Of a DNA stretch of 64,000 bases, positions 9,969-19,429 are shown piece by piece. This DNA comes from Bacteroidales bacterium 6E. GTDB taxonomy: Bacteria; Bacteroidota; Bacteroidia; Bacteroidales; Prolixibacteraceae. Location: the NCBI GenBank assembly GCA_001270045.2, contig DF970670.1:106047-170046 (forward strand), in the 5' to 3' direction. The stretch's first letter is position 1. Each line of letters starts with the position of its first letter. Position numbers and translations under genes: made by a program. The notes under the pieces are model-generated. The model saw only the letters and a program-made list of their open reading frames with translations. It was not told where the DNA came from and searched no databases.

Positions 9969-11477
9969 ATGAAATCAATAAAATATATAATTTCGCTGAC
10001 AGCCATTCTTTTTCTGGTATCATGCAGTGATATGTTCGAAAGCCTGGATGTCAGAAATGAAAACCAACCCAATATTGCGGACCTTTATACTCCCAACGAA
10101 TTCTATGCACTTCTGAAGAATGGCTACAATACCTGGTACAATGGTGCCATTGCTGCCAGCCCGTCGATCGGGTTCACCAATGCTGAACTATTTTCGGCAG
10201 GAACACCCGGATGGGGTTCCAACACAATGTGGTTTAGGCCCCGCCAGCCATTATTTAACGACCAACATCCCGATCCTGTCATTGTGATCAATTTTGGCGC
10301 CTGGTATAATTTTTATTCGGGCGTGGGTACGGTCATTAAACTTTCCAAGATTCTGGAGGATCCTGAATATAAGGTAATCCTGGAAGGAGTTGATTATACC
10401 AAGCGTGCAAAAGCACATGTGTACATCATTCAGGCATTGTTATACGGAAACATAGCATTGCTCTACGACAAGGCTTATCTGTTTACTGAAGAGCATGATG
10501 CCGTTAATTTTGATTTTGTGGGAAACACAAAATCGTATAAGGAGGTTATGGATTACGCCGTAAAACGATTGGATGATGCCATTGCCCTCATAGAGAGTGA
10601 CAATGTGGATCTTGATTACCAGGAAGTAATCCCGGGTGTCAGTTTTACAAAGGCAAGACTGGCCCAGTTTGCAAATTCAATGGCAGCCAGATTTTTGGTA
10701 AACAATGCCAGGACTCCTGCCGAAAATATGGCGACCGACTGGAATAAGGTTAAGGCTTATACCGAAAAAGGATTGCAGGCCGATTTCAATGTCTCGTATG
10801 TCGATGGTTGGAGAGGCAAAGTGATGACCCGCGACGTGGGTGCCAATTACCTTGGCCTATATAACTGGGGATGGATCAGGGCACATCAATGGCTTATCAA
10901 CAAGATGGCCCCGGATGATCCAGCGGCTACCTATCCATGGCCCGAAGGTGTCGAAAGGCTTTATCAGGTCACCAATTGTCCGGATGCCCGTTTGGACAAA
11001 TATTTCCGGTGGGATGAGAACAGCCCGCAATGGTTCGGATGGAGCAGGGTTACCCGTGAAGGATATGGATATTTCATCAGGTGTGAATACAGATACTGGA
11101 GGTATTATGATGTGATTAACGCCGGTGCAGGATTGGTTGGTCATTACCTGAAGGCAGAAAATGATCTCTACCTTGCTGAGGCGAAAATCCGTACTAACCA
11201 GATTGCAGGTGCTGCTGCATTAATCAACAATACCAGGGTGGATGTGGGAAACCTTCCGCCTGCAGCCGACAGTGACCCTGACCTGCTCCAGAAAATGTTT
11301 TACGAACGTTATGTGGAGTGTGACCTGGTATGGGCCCATCTGGGATTCTTTGACAAACGCCGGCAAGGTATGCTAATGCCCGGAACTGCTTATCATTTCC
11401 CGATACCTGCCCCTGAATTGCAAATGCATGGCCAGCCGGTTTATACCTTTGGAGGAGCTCCTGGAACTGAAATGTAA
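9969..11477 (+). CDS. SusD/RagB-like glycan-binding lipoprotein (first locus)
   Basis: A surface lipoprotein that forms the lid on its SusC partner and binds the glycan. The ATG at 9969 is preferred over an upstream in-frame TTG at 9960, because it gives a standard lipoprotein signal with lipobox LVSC. The body of about 502 residues has the helical TPR-like SusD pattern (AKAHVYIIQALLYGNIALLYDKAY). The C-terminal part contains FYERYVECDLVWAHLGFFDKRR, as is typical of the family. It is less similar to canonical RagB than the SusD proteins of the other loci, so it may recognise a different ligand. Confidence 0.88.
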   Translation: MKSIKYIISLTAILFLVSCSDMFESLDVRNENQPNIADLYTPNEFYALLKNGYNTWYNGAIAASPSIGFTNAELFSAGTPGWGSNTMWFRPRQPLFNDQHPDPVIVINFGAWYNFYSGVGTVIKLSKILEDPEYKVILEGVDYTKRAKAHVYIIQALLYGNIALLYDKAYLFTEEHDAVNFDFVGNTKSYKEVMDYAVKRLDDAIALIESDNVDLDYQEVIPGVSFTKARLAQFANSMAARFLVNNARTPAENMATDWNKVKAYTEKGLQADFNVSYVDGWRGKVMTRDVGANYLGLYNWGWIRAHQWLINKMAPDDPAATYPWPEGVERLYQVTNCPDARLDKYFRWDENSPQWFGWSRVTREGYGYFIRCEYRYWRYYDVINAGAGLVGHYLKAENDLYLAEAKIRTNQIAGAAALINNTRVDVGNLPPAADSDPDLLQKMFYERYVECDLVWAHLGFFDKRRQGMLMPGTAYHFPIPAPELQMHGQPVYTFGGAPGTEM

Positions 11478-11501
11478 TAATAACCTTAAATTTAAAATCA
11501 T

Positions 11502-11891
11502 ATGAAAAGAGTCATATCATATATCATGTTTCTGTTTCTGTTCGCTGCTTGTGAAAGAGATATGGAATTCGATGTCATTTCCGTAACAGATCCTTCATTG
11601 ACCGTCGTTGCTGAAACCAAGACAGGCACCGGAACGAATGTCACCATAACAAAAATCAGCGGGGCGACAGTGAATATTTACATTAACCAGACTGATTTTA
11701 ACAATTCTTCAACACCCTATAAGACCAAGTCAACAGGTGCTGATGGAAAGGCAATATTTACCAAGGAAGATCTGGGACAAAAAGGCATCTTTTATGTTAG
11801 GGTGACCTCTGCCGGTAAAACAGGGACCGGGGTAACACCCTATATGCTGTTGAACGATGGAGAAACAACTCTATTTGTCGAGCTGAAATAG
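11502..11891 (+). CDS. Small lipoprotein of the first SusC/D locus
   Basis: A 129-residue lipoprotein with signal MKRVISYIMFLFLFAAC, acylated at Cys17. The rest reads as a single beta-sandwich: AKIFTKEDLGQKGIFYVRV resembles the conserved middle of carboxypeptidase-regulatory or Ig-like folds. It lies 24 nt after susD and just before a terminator, so it is the last gene of this operon. By position it may be a surface glycan-binding accessory protein. I do not recognise the family. Confidence 0.75.
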   Translation: MKRVISYIMFLFLFAACERDMEFDVISVTDPSLTVVAETKTGTGTNVTITKISGATVNIYINQTDFNNSSTPYKTKSTGADGKAIFTKEDLGQKGIFYVRVTSAGKTGTGVTPYMLLNDGETTLFVELK

Positions 11892-11924
11892 TACCTACCT
11901 CAATAAGATCTTTGATTTTTCTCG

Positions 11925-11976
11925 AACGGATTGCAGTTATGCAGGCATTATTGTCTGCTGATTGTAATCCGTTTTT
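11925..11976 (+). terminator. Terminator of the first SusC/D operon
   Basis: An 11-bp stem (AACGGATTGCA at 11925-11935 with TGTAATCCGTT at 11963-11973, one wobble) encloses a smaller 7-bp hairpin. It is followed by a T run. Confidence 0.8.
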
Positions 11977-12181
11977 CTATTTAAATGGAGATTTATTCCT
12001 GATTTACCCATTAAAGCATGAAATGTTATTCTTTTCATATCGATTCTTTTGGAAGGAAAGTGACTGACTCTCACTTACTTTAACTGAATAACATAATAAT
12101 GCAGACATTTTTTTGTAAAAAAAGTCCGATTACATTAGGGATGCGGGCATTCAGTGTGTATTAATTACGAATACAACCTGA

Positions 12182-13162
12182 ATGGATAGACTGATTTTAA
12201 AATATCTGCAGTCGGTTTGCACTGCCGGCGAATTTGAGGAATTCAAGATAAAATTTCTTCAAGGGAAGATTGATAAGGATGTTACACGGCTATTGCAGGA
12301 ACATTTTCATGCTTCGATACAAAATGAATCCGATATCCCTGTCAACAGGGAACTATGGGATCGCATCAGCAAGGCAATTGATGAAGTTGAAAGCAAAGCT
12401 TCCATCCGGAAGCTGAAGCTTTATTCATGGAGCCTGCGAGCTGCTGCCGTTTTGGTTATTGGATTGTTTATTAGCACCTTTTTCTTCTATCAGCGATATA
12501 CTTCCGAGAGTCAGATTGTAGTTAACCAGCGAATCATGGTTCCAAACGGCGCCAGGTCAAGCCTTACGTTGCCAGATGGTTCCCTCGTTTGGTTAAACTC
12601 TGGCTCATCCCTGAAATATAGTGGCAACTTTTCTAAGAACAGGGTAGTTGAACTCGAGGGTGAAGCCTATTTCAATGTCGAGAAAAGTGACGTCCCATTT
12701 GAGGTTCACGTGCCTTATGGTAAGGTAACCGTTACCGGAACCGCATTCAACGTGAAGGCCTTTTCAGCCGGCATCGAGTTTGAAACAACGGTTGAAGAGG
12801 GCACTGTCATCGTGTCGAGCCCGTCATGTAAGTCTGCGGCAAGCCTGAAAGCCGGTCAACAGTCTAGGTTGGGAAGTGCAGGATGGGAACTTACAAGGGT
12901 GGATACCGAATTGTTTACATCATGGAAGGACGGCAAGATCATATTTAGGAATGAATATTTACCGAATGTGGCAAAAAGACTGGAGCGATGGTATAACGTG
13001 AAGATTCAGCTGGATGATGATCCAAGGCTCAACAAGATCAACTACACGGGAACACTTGAAATGGAATCATTCAGCGAAGTGATGGAGTTACTTTGTGTTA
13101 CGGCATCAATCAACTATACATATAACGACAAAACCAGGGTAATTAGAATTACCCACCGGTAA
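12182..13162 (+). CDS. FecR-family anti-sigma factor (second locus, no adjacent sigma)
   Basis: A 326-residue FecR protein with a transmembrane helix at about 84-106 (AAAVLVIGLFISTFFFY). The FecR domain contains LPDGSLVWLNSGSSLKYSG and LEGEAYFNV, and a DUF4974-type C-terminus contains FRNEYLPNVAKRLERWYNV. It is a recent-looking paralogue of the FecR at 5399: TGTLEMESF, VMELL, YTYNDKTRV and the TSWKDG stretch are shared. No sigma-factor gene precedes it, because the gap back to 11,891 holds only a terminator and AT-rich DNA. It may use the sigma factor at 4492 or one elsewhere. It pairs with the STN-type SusC immediately downstream. Confidence 0.92.
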   Translation: MDRLILKYLQSVCTAGEFEEFKIKFLQGKIDKDVTRLLQEHFHASIQNESDIPVNRELWDRISKAIDEVESKASIRKLKLYSWSLRAAAVLVIGLFISTFFFYQRYTSESQIVVNQRIMVPNGARSSLTLPDGSLVWLNSGSSLKYSGNFSKNRVVELEGEAYFNVEKSDVPFEVHVPYGKVTVTGTAFNVKAFSAGIEFETTVEEGTVIVSSPSCKSAASLKAGQQSRLGSAGWELTRVDTELFTSWKDGKIIFRNEYLPNVAKRLERWYNVKIQLDDDPRLNKINYTGTLEMESFSEVMELLCVTASINYTYNDKTRVIRITHR

Positions 13163-13355
13163 TGTCATCAGGAACTTTTAAAATTATTAGCAGACGAATG
13201 AAACCAGGGATAATTATATTAATGGAAGCGATGTCTCCGATGTTTCATAACGATAACGTGAGATCAAATTCCTTTGTTTGCCTTGATTTCATTCAAACTG
13301 ATAGAATGGAAACAGTAAATTTAACATATGAAAAATTGAAATGACACAGAAAACA

Positions 13356-13385
13356 AAGGAGCAGAAATGGCCGTTTCTGCCCCTT
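13356..13385 (+). promoter_or_regulatory. Leader hairpin upstream of susC, copy 2
   Basis: A 12-bp stem with one A-C mismatch closes the same TGGCCG loop as copy 1. Two wobble pairs of copy 1 are Watson-Crick pairs here (C-G and A-T). It ends 47 nt before the susC ATG. Confidence 0.6.
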
Positions 13386-13432
13386 GTTAGAAGTTGATTT
13401 AAATGTGAGTTATTAAACCAATTTGTAAATCT

Positions 13433-16400
13433 ATGAAAAAAAAGTTCACTCGCTGCGGGAGTATCCCGTGGCTCAGAAAAAAATTACGACTAATGAAACT
13501 AACGCTTCTGCTAATCATGCTAACAGTATTCGGCAGTTATGCGATTGAAAGTTATTCGCAGTCTGCCATGTTAACCTTGAATCTTGAGAAAAGCACCATC
13601 AATTCGGTTTTGAAAGAAATCGAGAATCAGAGTGAATTCCGGTTCTTTTACAGCGGTGAGGTCAATGTCGAAAAGACAACCTCGGTTAATGTCAATAAAA
13701 AGAACATAATGGAAACGCTGGATGTTGCATTGAACGGTACCGGTATCCGTTATGAAATTTATGGGCGTCAGGTTGCCTTGCTGGCAAGACAGGAAACAGG
13801 TTTGCCGTCGGGAATAAATCAGCAGCAACAAGTTAACGTCACCGGTAAGGTTATTGACCAGACTGGTTCTCCACTCCCGGGTGTAACAGTGGTCATGAAA
13901 GGTACGACCAATGGTACCATAACCGATGCTAGTGGTAACTACCGGATGAATAATGTCAGTCCGGGCACTGTTCTGATCTATTCTTTTGTTGGAATGAGGA
14001 CAGAAGAAGTTACGGTCGGAAACAAGACGGTTGTCAATGTAACGCTTACCGAAGAAAGTTTTGGTATCGAGGAGGTAGTGGCTGTCGGTTATACCCGTCA
14101 GAATAGAAGGGATGTTTCCAGTTCCATCGCAAAAGTCGACATGAAAGCCTTGGAGAACAACCCATCCTCATCTCTTGTAAACTTATTGTCTGGACAGGCA
14201 GCGGGTCTGCAGTCCATTGTTCGTAGCGGTACTCCCGGGGCCGCAGGTAGTGGCCTTGTCATCAGGGGTAACACCTCTTTATCTGCCTCTGATGGGATAT
14301 CTGGTATCAGTAACCCGTTGTACATTGTCGATGGGATCCCCATGTCATTACAGGACATAGCCGGTTTTGACGTTTCCCAGAACGATTTCCTTTCAACATT
14401 GAATCCCAATGAAATCAAATCAATCGATATTTTGAAAGATGCAGCGGCCACTGCAATTTATGGATCGAGGGGAGCCAATGGTGTAATCGTCATCACCACC
14501 AAAAGGGGTATTAGTGGAGAACCCAGATTTTCGGCCAGTGTTACGGAAGGTGTGATATTTACGCCCGAGAAGTTGCAGGTATATGTCGGTGAGGCTGAAA
14601 GACAGGAGAAGCTTCGTATGTACGAAGAGACCCTGACCAACCTTTTTGGTAACCAGGCATGGGTTGACGTTCGCAACGGTTTGGAGGTCATGGGCTATAT
14701 GTTGCCCTCTGTGTTGACCGACAAATACAATCCGGCCTTTAACAACGCCTATAACTTTCAGGATATGTTTTACCAATCCGGGTTTACCCAGAACTATGAC
14801 CTGAGTATGGATGGCGGAAGCGAAACCAATTCTTATCGTGTGGGTCTCAGCCATTACGACGAAAAAGGGGTCTTGGTCGGTTATGGTTTTTCCAGGACTA
14901 CGCTGAATGCAAGTCTTGTAACTGATATCAATAAGTACCTGCATAACGATTTCATCGTACGATACAGCTTCCTTGACAGAAAAGGTGGTTTGAACGACTA
15001 TATGAAGGCCATGCCTACCAGTCCGACAAACCTTCCTTCATCCCTGTTTTACAGAACACCCGAAGAACTGGAGAGAATGTCTGGTGAGCTGGGCGAAGCA
15101 TACAATAAAAACGTTTCTCACAGTCTTTCTTTCAGCGATGCACTCAGGATTAAATTTTCGCAGTACCTGACTTTGGATAACCAGGCATCCGCTTCATTGA
15201 TGTTTGGCTCCAACAATTACTTCATACCTACAACCGCAAGGTCTGACAACAAAAGTTACGGACAGTCGCAGTCGAGTATCAACTCCTCGTTTAACGTGAA
15301 CTCCGTCATGAACTACCACCGTGTATTTGATAACCACAGGGTGACATTGCTGGCTGGTACAGAAGTCAATTCCGATGTTCAGCAAATGTCTTGGATTACT
15401 GCCGACAATGGAACATCCGACTATCTGAAAGTCATCCAGGGATTCCAGAAGGTTGATATCAACGGTTTTTCCAATATTGTTACCACCAATATGCTTTCTT
15501 TCTTCGGATCGGCCAGTTATGGCTTCAAAGAGAACAAGTATCAGGTGGAAGGCGTGATCCGTAGGGACGCTTCCTCAAGATTTGGTGCCAACAACAAATG
15601 GGCTACTTTCCCTTCGGTCAAGGTGCATTGGGTATTTTCAAAGGAACCTTGGATGCAGGCACAATCCGACTGGCTTGATTTCGGAAAGATCCGTATCTCT
15701 TATGGTACATCAGGTTCGATTGCTGGTGATCCACTCCTGCAGTACAACTCTTTGATCAGTACCAACAATGCCGGTGCCGGAATGAATAACATTTATGCCA
15801 ATAAAATGGACGTAAAGACCTATGGAGGAAATACCATTTTGATTTCCGACTTCAATAAGGTATCCAACAAGAGTCTTTCATGGAGCAAATCGGAGGAAAT
15901 CAACTATGGTATCGATCTTGAACTGCTCGATCGTCGTTTGTTCGTGACAGGTGATGTCTATTCAAAATATATTTCAGGACTCGTATACACATCCTATTTG
16001 CCTCCTTACCTTGGATTTACATCCATTCAGTCGAACCTTGTTGACATGATCAGCAATGGTTTCGAAATGAGCTTTACCGGATACCTCTTCCCCCGTACCA
16101 GTGATTTCCAGTGGGAGTGGACAGCCAACTTCTCGAGAAACAAGACGATCATTGCCAATCTTGGAAACGGTGGCAGGGACTATATCAGTGGCGATTATGC
16201 TTTCGTGGTGGGCCGCCCTGCATTCCAGTATTATACCTATGAATATCTGGGAGCACTTGACTCCTATGATGACCTTCCCGTCAATCCTGCGACAGGTGAG
16301 GCCTTGAAGTATCTGTGGGCTGATGCAGGTCTTGCACTTGGCCTTCAGGGGAAAATATTCCCCGGTATGCCACTGTTTACGGACGTGAATGGTGACTATA

Positions 16401-16978
16401 TGATTGATGGTGGTAACTATGGCTATGATAAAAAAATCATTGAGAACAAGTCACCCGAGCCCGACATTATGGGAGGTTTGCATACTACACTGAGGTACAA
16501 GGGTCTTTCACTCAGGGTACAGTCGTCATTTGCATTTGGACATCATATTTTCAACACTACCCTACAGGAACAGCTTGCCACCTATGATGATAACGTTGCT
16601 TTCTTCACCAAAGCCCTGTATAAGGTTGACAGTGACAAATTCTGGAGGGAACCGGGTGACAACTCATACTATCCGATGCGTTACGTGAGCTATTCCGATG
16701 GTGGATCAGTCCGTGCCTTCCGCCGTTCATCGATGTTCCTCGAAAAGGGAGATTATTGGAGTCTCGACAATATCACCCTTTCCTATAACCTTCCGAAAAA
16801 CCTGTTGTCATCCTTGAAAATCAGGGGAGTCAACGTCTATGGTACAGCACGAAATGTATTTCTGTGGAAACAATCAGGAGTGTTAGATCCGAGAGCGGTA
16901 TCAAAAACCGGTTACTACAATGGAAATGGCTATCCGATTTCAAGAAGTTTTGTGATGGGATTTCAGTTTCAATTTTAA
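13433..16978 (+). CDS. SusC-like TonB-dependent transporter with STN domain (second locus)
   Basis: An outer-membrane glycan importer of 1181 residues. Layout: signal sequence (LTLLLIMLTVFGSYAIESYSQ), STN domain at about 45-118 (LKEIENQSEFRFFYSGEVNVEK), carboxypeptidase-D-like domain (VTGKVIDQTGSPLPGVTVV), plug with ILKDAAATAIYGSRGANGV, and the C-terminal barrel ending in FQFQF. Its STN segment closely resembles that of the first SusC, while the barrel is clearly different. This suggests the regulatory part was duplicated with FecR and the transport part then diverged or was exchanged. SusD follows 12 nt downstream. Confidence 0.95.
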   Translation: MKKKFTRCGSIPWLRKKLRLMKLTLLLIMLTVFGSYAIESYSQSAMLTLNLEKSTINSVLKEIENQSEFRFFYSGEVNVEKTTSVNVNKKNIMETLDVALNGTGIRYEIYGRQVALLARQETGLPSGINQQQQVNVTGKVIDQTGSPLPGVTVVMKGTTNGTITDASGNYRMNNVSPGTVLIYSFVGMRTEEVTVGNKTVVNVTLTEESFGIEEVVAVGYTRQNRRDVSSSIAKVDMKALENNPSSSLVNLLSGQAAGLQSIVRSGTPGAAGSGLVIRGNTSLSASDGISGISNPLYIVDGIPMSLQDIAGFDVSQNDFLSTLNPNEIKSIDILKDAAATAIYGSRGANGVIVITTKRGISGEPRFSASVTEGVIFTPEKLQVYVGEAERQEKLRMYEETLTNLFGNQAWVDVRNGLEVMGYMLPSVLTDKYNPAFNNAYNFQDMFYQSGFTQNYDLSMDGGSETNSYRVGLSHYDEKGVLVGYGFSRTTLNASLVTDINKYLHNDFIVRYSFLDRKGGLNDYMKAMPTSPTNLPSSLFYRTPEELERMSGELGEAYNKNVSHSLSFSDALRIKFSQYLTLDNQASASLMFGSNNYFIPTTARSDNKSYGQSQSSINSSFNVNSVMNYHRVFDNHRVTLLAGTEVNSDVQQMSWITADNGTSDYLKVIQGFQKVDINGFSNIVTTNMLSFFGSASYGFKENKYQVEGVIRRDASSRFGANNKWATFPSVKVHWVFSKEPWMQAQSDWLDFGKIRISYGTSGSIAGDPLLQYNSLISTNNAGAGMNNIYANKMDVKTYGGNTILISDFNKVSNKSLSWSKSEEINYGIDLELLDRRLFVTGDVYSKYISGLVYTSYLPPYLGFTSIQSNLVDMISNGFEMSFTGYLFPRTSDFQWEWTANFSRNKTIIANLGNGGRDYISGDYAFVVGRPAFQYYTYEYLGALDSYDDLPVNPATGEALKYLWADAGLALGLQGKIFPGMPLFTDVNGDYMIDGGNYGYDKKIIENKSPEPDIMGGLHTTLRYKGLSLRVQSSFAFGHHIFNTTLQEQLATYDDNVAFFTKALYKVDSDKFWREPGDNSYYPMRYVSYSDGGSVRAFRRSSMFLEKGDYWSLDNITLSYNLPKNLLSSLKIRGVNVYGTARNVFLWKQSGVLDPRAVSKTGYYNGNGYPISRSFVMGFQFQF

Positions 16979-16990
16979 ACATAAAGCAAT

Positions 16991-18604
16991 ATGAAAAGAA
17001 TATATATTTTTCTTCTGTTGATACCGTTTCTGAGCGGATGTACAGATTTTCTTGAACCAGATCAGGTGAACCTGGTATATAATGAAGTTTTCTGGAAGAG
17101 CCAGAACGATGCCGAACGTGCTTTGAATGGTGTGTATGCATTGTATAGGGGATTGATGATTGACGGGAACTGGTATGAAAGAGGTGATGTCACCACCGGT
17201 TTTTTCAACCGTGGATGGAACGGTGGATCAAGTGATGCACTATACAGGCCCGGGGATTTTAGCAGTGCTTCCACAACACAGCGATCTTGGGGTGGATTGG
17301 AAGGATTGTCTGAATGGTCAGATTTCTATAAGGTCATTGCACATGCAAATCTTGTAATCAAGAAAATTGAGGATATGCCGGATGATATTTTCCGGGAAGG
17401 AAAGAAAGAACAATTCCTTGGCGAAGCATACTATTTACGAGCCCTGGTTTATTTCAACATCCTTCGCAACTGGGGACATGCACCCTATATCAGTGATGCC
17501 ATTGAATCTTCAACCCAGGTGATCAATGATGACCTTACCCCGGTTTTAATTGGCAGGACCAAAGACACTGATCTTTCCATGAAAGTTCTTGAAGACATCG
17601 AAATTGCTGTACAGTCTTTGGGCTACTCGCTTCCCGGATCATCAGATTGGGGAATCAGGGCAAGTAAAGGTGCTGCCGAGGCTCTATCAGGACATGCCAA
17701 CATGTGGATGTACTTTCTTGCAACCAGGGATAACCTGAACAATCCCGGTCAGTATTTGACCAAAGCGGTTTCATCGTTGGAGTCACTGCGTGCAAATGGT
17801 GGATACAGTCTGGAAACCTACAGCGATGCAGGGGCTTTAAGTCGCCTTTACAAAGGGCAGTCTTCAGAGGCAATTTTTGAACTAAACGTTTCTTCCGATC
17901 AAAATGAGTCATACCGTATTGACCATGGCGGTGTTGTCAGGCTGACCAGCAAGGTGGTATCACTTGATGGTGATGCCACCAAAGACAGGGCTTCCAGTGT
18001 AAACTGGGTTCCCATGTCCCAGAAAGCCTTGATTTATCCCGATTACGATTTTGAGGAAAGAGAAGGTGACCTGCGCGCCAATCTATTCTTTGACGCCTGG
18101 CATTCACACTATAATGAGCCTTTCAGTGATGTTAGCTCAACTTCAACCGACAGGACACTCGTTACCTGGATGAAGAAGTATTCCATGATGACCGTGGATG
18201 CATCAAGGGCCTGGAATGAATACAGTGCCTATTTTGCGGAAGCAAATATCCCGGTTTTCCGTTATACCGACGCTCTTCTGCTTTTGGCTGAAGGGTATGT
18301 AAAGACAGGCCAGGAAGGAAATGCAATTGCCATCGTTAACGAAATCAGGAGTCGTGCCGGATTGACACCTTATTCAGGCGACAATCTTCTTCATGAAGTA
18401 CTCCAGCAGAGAATCAGTGAGCTGATTGGCGAAGGACAGATTTTTTATGACATGGTGCGCAACAATTATTTCCCCAACCCACAGGTAATGGATAATGCCA
18501 GATATCAGCAGCAGGGTTATTACTGGCCAGTATCGGGTAATATTCTGGTGTCCAATAAAATGATAGCACAGACTCCTTACTGGAATGGTAAAACATCGTG
18601 GTAA
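16991..18604 (+). CDS. SusD/RagB-like lipoprotein (second locus)
   Basis: A 537-residue surface lipoprotein with lipobox FLSGC. The N-terminal SusD signature is clear (NDAERALNGVYALYRGL), as are the TPR-like helices (QFLGEAYYLRALVYFNILRNWG). The C-terminal RagB/SusD domain shows VNEIRSRAGLTPYSGDNLL, then a run of helices ending near YYWPVSGNIL. It should cap the SusC encoded immediately upstream and bind the glycan ligand. Two further surface-type lipoproteins follow in the same operon. Confidence 0.94.
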   Translation: MKRIYIFLLLIPFLSGCTDFLEPDQVNLVYNEVFWKSQNDAERALNGVYALYRGLMIDGNWYERGDVTTGFFNRGWNGGSSDALYRPGDFSSASTTQRSWGGLEGLSEWSDFYKVIAHANLVIKKIEDMPDDIFREGKKEQFLGEAYYLRALVYFNILRNWGHAPYISDAIESSTQVINDDLTPVLIGRTKDTDLSMKVLEDIEIAVQSLGYSLPGSSDWGIRASKGAAEALSGHANMWMYFLATRDNLNNPGQYLTKAVSSLESLRANGGYSLETYSDAGALSRLYKGQSSEAIFELNVSSDQNESYRIDHGGVVRLTSKVVSLDGDATKDRASSVNWVPMSQKALIYPDYDFEEREGDLRANLFFDAWHSHYNEPFSDVSSTSTDRTLVTWMKKYSMMTVDASRAWNEYSAYFAEANIPVFRYTDALLLLAEGYVKTGQEGNAIAIVNEIRSRAGLTPYSGDNLLHEVLQQRISELIGEGQIFYDMVRNNYFPNPQVMDNARYQQQGYYWPVSGNILVSNKMIAQTPYWNGKTSW

Positions 18605-18632
18605 CGATTTGTAACAATAAAACAAGAATGAT

Positions 18633-19412
18633 ATGAAAAATAAAATAACAATAGGGCTGGCTTTCATGGCATTGCTATTTGTATCTGTCTCCTGCTCCGA
18701 GGATTATATCATCGGGGGTGAGGTGAATGAAACAAACCAGCTTGATATGAACACTTTCGACCTTCTGAAAACAATGGAGGAAACCAAAAATGTCGCAGTC
18801 CTTTTTGAAAAGGCCGGTATGAAAGATCTGGTCAATGGTGATGTGACAATCATCGCGCCTAACCAATGGTCCATAAACCGTTATTTACGACGCAAGCACA
18901 ACCAGATGTTGAGGAATAATCCTTCAGCAACAGCACCGACCATGGATGACATTTCTGCTGAAGAACTCCAGAAAATGGGGATGTATGTATTGCCCGGAAA
19001 ATTCTGGCGGGAGACTATTCCTGCAGAAGGAATTAACCTGGTTGCCCATGATGGAACCGAGGTCAGACTTACCCTCGACAGGACCAATGTGGATCCGGGA
19101 GCGGCCTGGGACGGTTCCGGAGTGCCTGGAAGCGGTTACCAGTATTCCAATTTTATGCAACAGGTTCCCTATATGGTTAAGGTACATTTCAAAAGAGGCC
19201 AGAAATGGGAAATGACCCCGGACGAGAGGAACCGGCTGACAGGATACTACGACAATCCTGAATGTGATCATGTATACCGTATGTATGTTTCCGATATCCT
19301 TACCAAAAATGGTGTGGTGCATGTTCTTTATTCCGGAGATTATACTTACACAGATCATTATTATTACCATTCTCTGTTCTTCTTTGGACTCAGGACGGAT
19401 GATAAGTTATAA
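18633..19412 (+). CDS. FAS1 (fasciclin)-domain lipoprotein
   Basis: A 259-residue lipoprotein (lipobox SVSC). After Cys it carries a FAS1-type domain: TFDLLKTMEETKNVAVLFEKAGMKD resembles the first helices, VTIIAPNQWSINRYL the first conserved box, and VSDILTKNGVVHVLYSG the second box with its characteristic NG(V/I)(V/I)H. FAS1 domains mediate adhesion or glycan binding. In Bacteroidota operons such proteins commonly sit behind SusC/SusD as accessory surface proteins, which fits the position here. The FAS1 repeat is single and rather diverged. Confidence 0.75.
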   Translation: MKNKITIGLAFMALLFVSVSCSEDYIIGGEVNETNQLDMNTFDLLKTMEETKNVAVLFEKAGMKDLVNGDVTIIAPNQWSINRYLRRKHNQMLRNNPSATAPTMDDISAEELQKMGMYVLPGKFWRETIPAEGINLVAHDGTEVRLTLDRTNVDPGAAWDGSGVPGSGYQYSNFMQQVPYMVKVHFKRGQKWEMTPDERNRLTGYYDNPECDHVYRMYVSDILTKNGVVHVLYSGDYTYTDHYYYHSLFFFGLRTDDKL

Positions 19413-19429
19413 TTTTAAAATTATTGATT

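Noticed and set aside
13162-13344. 60-codon frame between fecR and susC
   Set aside because: No ribosome-binding site, no homologue recognised, and the matching gap of the first locus has none.
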